This document shows positions 61,603 to 64,000 of a stretch of DNA of 64,000 nucleotides, piece after piece. The notes below the pieces were generated by a model, which made no database searches, was not told where the DNA came from, and saw only the letters and a list, made by a program, of their open reading frames with translations. How positions within the stretch are numbered: the stretch's first letter is position 1; every line of letters begins with the position of its first letter. Source of the DNA: Mycolicibacterium litorale (lineage in GTDB: Bacteria; Actinomycetota; Actinomycetes; Mycobacteriales; Mycobacteriaceae); the NCBI GenBank assembly GCA_002007745.1, contig CP019882.1:3658001-3722000 (forward strand). Reading direction: 5' to 3'. A program made the position numbers and the translations under genes.

Positions 61603-62058
61603 CTCCTCGGGGTGGCGGCTGCGCCGGATGCTGGCCAGCGCCCGGATCACGCCGCGGGAGGCGTAGACCGCCACGACGACCGACAGGATGATCAGGAAGA
61701 CGAACATCACCAGCCAGTTGCTGCGGCTGTGCGGCACGTTCCACCACACGATGGTGAACAGCACCGCGCAGATGAACACCACGATGTCGCGCCAGTTGCC
61801 CTCATAAGACGAGGCGATCTGGCGCAACTCGCGACTCTTCTCGGTGGTGGCGATCAGGTCGACGATGCGCTGGTCGATGCTGCGGCGCAACGCCGCACGC
61901 AACTCGGTGTTCTCCTCGGGAATCTTGTCGAGAAGGTCGAGGTCGTCTTTGATCATGCCGCGAAAATCGGGACCCCTAAGGTTCCCGGCCGCCAGACCCA
62001 ACAATGCTCCACCGGCTATCGGCGCAGCTCCCAGCGCGATCGAAGCGATTCCCGACAT
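61591..62058 (-). CDS. Hypothetical membrane protein
   Basis: 155 aa. A glycine/alanine-rich N-terminal hydrophobic stretch (IALGAAPIAGGALLGLAAG), a polar helical region with DDLDLLDKIPEENTEL and LRRSIDQRIVDLIATTEKSREL, then two adjacent helices (IVVFICAVLFTIVWW and WLVMFVFLIILSVVVAVYA) and a basic tail RSRHPEESAG. I do not recognise a family. ATG 62058 has GGAGGTGTC just upstream. Confidence 0.78.
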   Translation of the reverse strand: MSGIASIALGAAPIAGGALLGLAAGNLRGPDFRGMIKDDLDLLDKIPEENTELRAALRRSIDQRIVDLIATTEKSRELRQIASSYEGNWRDIVVFICAVLFTIVWWNVPHSRSNWLVMFVFLIILSVVVAVYASRGVIRALASIRRSRHPEESAG

Positions 62059-62113
62059 GACACCTCCAGTTCGTCTGTGAACAGTAGTGCCCGCGCCGCT
62101 CCGCGGTGGCCGT

Positions 62114-62572
62114 CTACTCCATCAGGCCGGCGGCCACTGTCGCGCCCAGCTCCCAGCAGGCCTCGACGTCGGCCCTGCCGGGCTTGCCGGAGACGACGAC
62201 GGTCTCGGCAGCCCTGATCCAGCCCAGACCGGTGGTGATCGCCTCGACGCCGCGGATGGCGCCCTCGGCGCCTTCGTTGCCGTGCACGTAGAGCCCGAAC
62301 GGCCGGCCCCGGGTCGCGTCCAGGCATGGGTAGTAGCAGACGTCGAACGCGTGTTTGAGCGCACCGCTCATGTAGCCGAGGTTGGCCGGGGTGCCCAGCA
62401 GGTAGCCGTCGGCGGCCAGCATGTCGGCCGGAGAGACGGTCAATGCCGGCCGGCGGACTACCTCGACGCCCTCGATCTCGGGAGCGCTCGCACCGGACAG
62501 GACCGCCTCGAACATCTCCTGGCAGTGCGGCGACGGCGTGTGGTGGACGATCAACAATCGCTGTGCAGGCAC
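62114..62572 (-). CDS. Flavodoxin-family protein
   Basis: 152 aa. Opens with RLLIVHHTPSPHCQEMFEAVL, the phosphate loop of the flavodoxin/NADPH-dependent FMN reductase fold; DGYLLGTPANLGYMSGALKHAFDV is the FMN-contacting segment, and PFGLYVHGNEGAEGAIRGVEAI the third. Likely FMN-binding electron carrier or reductase. GTG 62572 with AAGG six bases upstream; longer frames add unrelated residues. Confidence 0.82.
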   Translation of the reverse strand: MPAQRLLIVHHTPSPHCQEMFEAVLSGASAPEIEGVEVVRRPALTVSPADMLAADGYLLGTPANLGYMSGALKHAFDVCYYPCLDATRGRPFGLYVHGNEGAEGAIRGVEAITTGLGWIRAAETVVVSGKPGRADVEACWELGATVAAGLME

Positions 62573-62712
62573 TTCCAGCCTTCGCAAGATGGATACATTT
62601 TCCCCAGAGTTCCCCCGCGTCGGAGTCCCCGCAAGGTTACGGTGCGCACCGGCGAGGCTGTCCAAGAACCACGGGCAGCGGGCACCCCATTGGGTCCCTC
62701 GGGCGAAGGTGC

Positions 62713-63102
62713 TCAGCCCTGCGCCACGACGCGCGTCGGCCGCAAGGTCACGGCGACCCGACCCTCGCGCTCCGCCGGGAAGGTGTCCGGATCCTCGCCG
62801 TAGTGGCGGGCGACCCGCTCGAACAGCTCGAGTTTGGGATCGTCGTCGACCTCGACGGTGCCGCGGATCTCCAGGGTCCGGAACGGGTTCTGCGGATCGA
62901 TGATGAACAGCGTCGCCTGCGGGCGGGCGACGACGTTCTTGTACTTCTGCCGCGAGGTCACCAACGACGTCTTGACGGTGGCCCCGTCGAGGACGAACCA
63001 GATAGCGGTCACCTGGGGTGTTCCGTCAGCTCCGACGGTGGACAGTGAGGCGACGAGTGGTGATTCGGCGAGATCATGGTGCGATTCGGGGATGGCGGTC
63101 AT
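62713..63102 (-). CDS. PPOX-class F420-dependent oxidoreductase
   Basis: 129 aa split-barrel protein: LVASLSTVGADGTPQVTAIWFVLDG, TSLVTSRQKYKNVVARPQATLFIIDP, RTLEIRGTVEVDDDP and ERVARHYGEDPDTFP. The pattern K-Y-K-N and the final RVAVTLRPTRV are typical of the mycobacterial F420-binding subgroup (for example Rv1155-like). Substrate unknown. Starts MTAIPESHHDLAESP at 63102. Confidence 0.86.
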   Translation of the reverse strand: MTAIPESHHDLAESPLVASLSTVGADGTPQVTAIWFVLDGATVKTSLVTSRQKYKNVVARPQATLFIIDPQNPFRTLEIRGTVEVDDDPKLELFERVARHYGEDPDTFPAEREGRVAVTLRPTRVVAQG

Positions 63103-63153
63103 GCGGGAGACAAACCGTGTCGACCGTCAGTCCATTCCCGCCATTCCCGCGGG

Positions 63154-63612
63154 TTACCGCTTGCCCGCCTGCATGCTCACCGCGGTGCGCATCGTCTCGC
63201 GGGCACGGCCGCGGTCTCCGGCGTAGTCGTAGGCCCGGGCCAGCCGGTACCAGCGCAGCCAATTGTCCGGGTCGGCTTCCAGCTCGGCACGCACCGTGTC
63301 GAACAGGGCGTCGGCGGCGTCACGCTGGATGCGTCCCGCCGGTGTGCGGGGCAGGTCGCTCACATCGAGGTCCATGCCGTCTTCTTTGGCCAGTGCGGCC
63401 AGCCGCTGGTGGGCGAAGCCGGCCCGCAGGGTCGCGACCATCGCCCAGGCCCCGACGATCGGCAGCAGCAGCACCCCGATGCCGAGGGCGATCGCCACCG
63501 GGGTGCCGGTGCTGATCAGCGTGATTCCAGTGCGGCCCAGCAGCACGAAGTACACGATCAGGGCCGCACACATGAGCCCGATCAGCAGCTGGATGCGCAG
63601 CGCCCGGTTCAC
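63154..63612 (-). CDS. Conserved membrane protein with TPR-like tail (Rv2772c family)
   Basis: 152 aa. Two helices (LLIGLMCAALIVYFVLL and AIALGIGVLLLPIVGAWAMVA) followed by a cytoplasmic domain ending in WLRWYRLARAYDYAGDRGRARETMRTAV, one tetratricopeptide-like helix pair. The start MNRALRIQLL at 63612 overlaps the dapB stop as ATGA, as in M. tuberculosis. Function unknown. Confidence 0.87.
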   Translation of the reverse strand: MNRALRIQLLIGLMCAALIVYFVLLGRTGITLISTGTPVAIALGIGVLLLPIVGAWAMVATLRAGFAHQRLAALAKEDGMDLDVSDLPRTPAGRIQRDAADALFDTVRAELEADPDNWLRWYRLARAYDYAGDRGRARETMRTAVSMQAGKR

Positions 63613-64000
63613 AGGTCGAGCAGCGGTTCGATTCCGATGGTCAACCCGGTCCGGGATGCGACCTCGCGCACGGCGAGCAGCACGCCGGGCACGAAGGAGG
63701 TGCGATCCAGGCTGTCGTGCCGAATGGTCAGGGTCTCACCGACGGTGCCGAACAGCACTTCCTGGTGCGCCACCAGACCGGCCAGCCGCACCGAGTGCAC
63801 GGGAACACCGTCGACGTCGGCGCCGCGCGCACCGGGCAGCCCGGTGCTGGTGGCGTCGGGGTTGGGCGGCAGGTCTTTGCGCGCCTCGGCGATGAGTTTG
63901 GCGGTGCGCGTCGCGGTACCCGACGGCGCGTCGGCCTTGTGCGGGTGGTGCAGCTCGATGACTTCCACCGATTCGAAGTACGGCGCGGCCTTCTGCGCGA
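63609..64000 (-). CDS. dapB: 4-hydroxy-tetrahydrodipicolinate reductase, 5' part beyond the right edge
   Basis: C-terminal ~130 residues of DapB. The substrate-binding motif ELHHPHKADAPSGTA is complete, followed by RGADVDGVPVHSVRLAGLVAHQEVLFG and DRTSFVPGVLLAVREVA. It reduces the dipicolinate intermediate in the lysine/diaminopimelate pathway with DapA and DapF. The frame is open to base 64000 (AQKAAPYFESVEV), so the N-terminal nucleotide-binding half lies outside. Confidence 0.95.
   Translation of the reverse strand, partial: AQKAAPYFESVEVIELHHPHKADAPSGTATRTAKLIAEARKDLPPNPDATSTGLPGARGADVDGVPVHSVRLAGLVAHQEVLFGTVGETLTIRHDSLDRTSFVPGVLLAVREVASRTGLTIGIEPLLDL

Overview
The window is GC-rich actinobacterial DNA whose gene order marks it as a mycobacterium, most likely a non-tuberculous Mycolicibacterium-type species. 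From memory of the M. tuberculosis map, the backbone follows Rv2725c to Rv2773c: hflX-dapF-miaA-Rv2728c-Rv2729c, Rv2731, Rv2732c-miaB, recX-recA-Rv2738c-Rv2739c, ephG, pspM-pspA-clgR, pgsA-argA-ftsK, Rv2749-Rv2750, rnj-dapA-thyX, Rv2762c-dfrA-thyA-Rv2765 and Rv2772c-dapB. RecA has no intein. No tRNA, rRNA, CRISPR array or insertion sequence was found.

Layout. 1-840: manA, cut by the left edge and not next to hflX in M. tuberculosis. 1.2-9.7 kb: tRNA modification, ribosome rescue and diaminopimelate genes. 9.8-13.1 kb: a gluABCD-type amino-acid ABC transporter. 13.1-17.7 kb: a DUF1254 protein, recX-recA with both DNA-damage promoter elements visible, and a glycosyltransferase. 17.8-33.5 kb: a catabolic island inserted between the Rv2739c and ephG homologues. 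33.6-40.5 kb: ephG, the phage-shock genes, cinA, pgsA, argA and ftsK. 40.7-44.3 kb: a monooxygenase-fold protein, a mycofactocin-type dehydrogenase and a dimethylamine-monooxygenase-like operon (dmmABC). 44.3-47.7 kb: rnj, dapA, thyX. 47.8-58.2 kb: a second accessory block with an MFS transporter, two metQ-like binding proteins around metNI, a flavin monooxygenase, a deaminase, a GntR regulator, a peptidase and an amino-acid permease. 58.3-64 kb: an AlkZ-like protein, dfrA-thyA, small enzymes and the 3' end of dapB.

The island is the most interesting part. It encodes a polyamine-type importer, CocE-, nitrilase-, M20- and DUF1028-type hydrolases, an acyl-CoA-dehydrogenase-fold flavoprotein, a sarcosine-oxidase-like FAD enzyme, a Rieske oxygenase, an MmgE/PrpD protein and one IclR regulator. 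It forms four apparent transcription units, and each has at its 5' end one copy of the motif (T/A)TGTCA-N6-CAAC, probably the IclR operator. The enzymes suggest uptake, amide cleavage and oxidative N-dealkylation of an unidentified N-methylated compound.

Thirteen reading-frame breaks occur in eleven genes. Every one is repaired by adding a single base, nearly always to a short C/G run, and conserved genes such as miaA are hit. Systematic base-dropping in the sequence is more likely than real gene decay. Coordinates for these genes span the whole restored gene.
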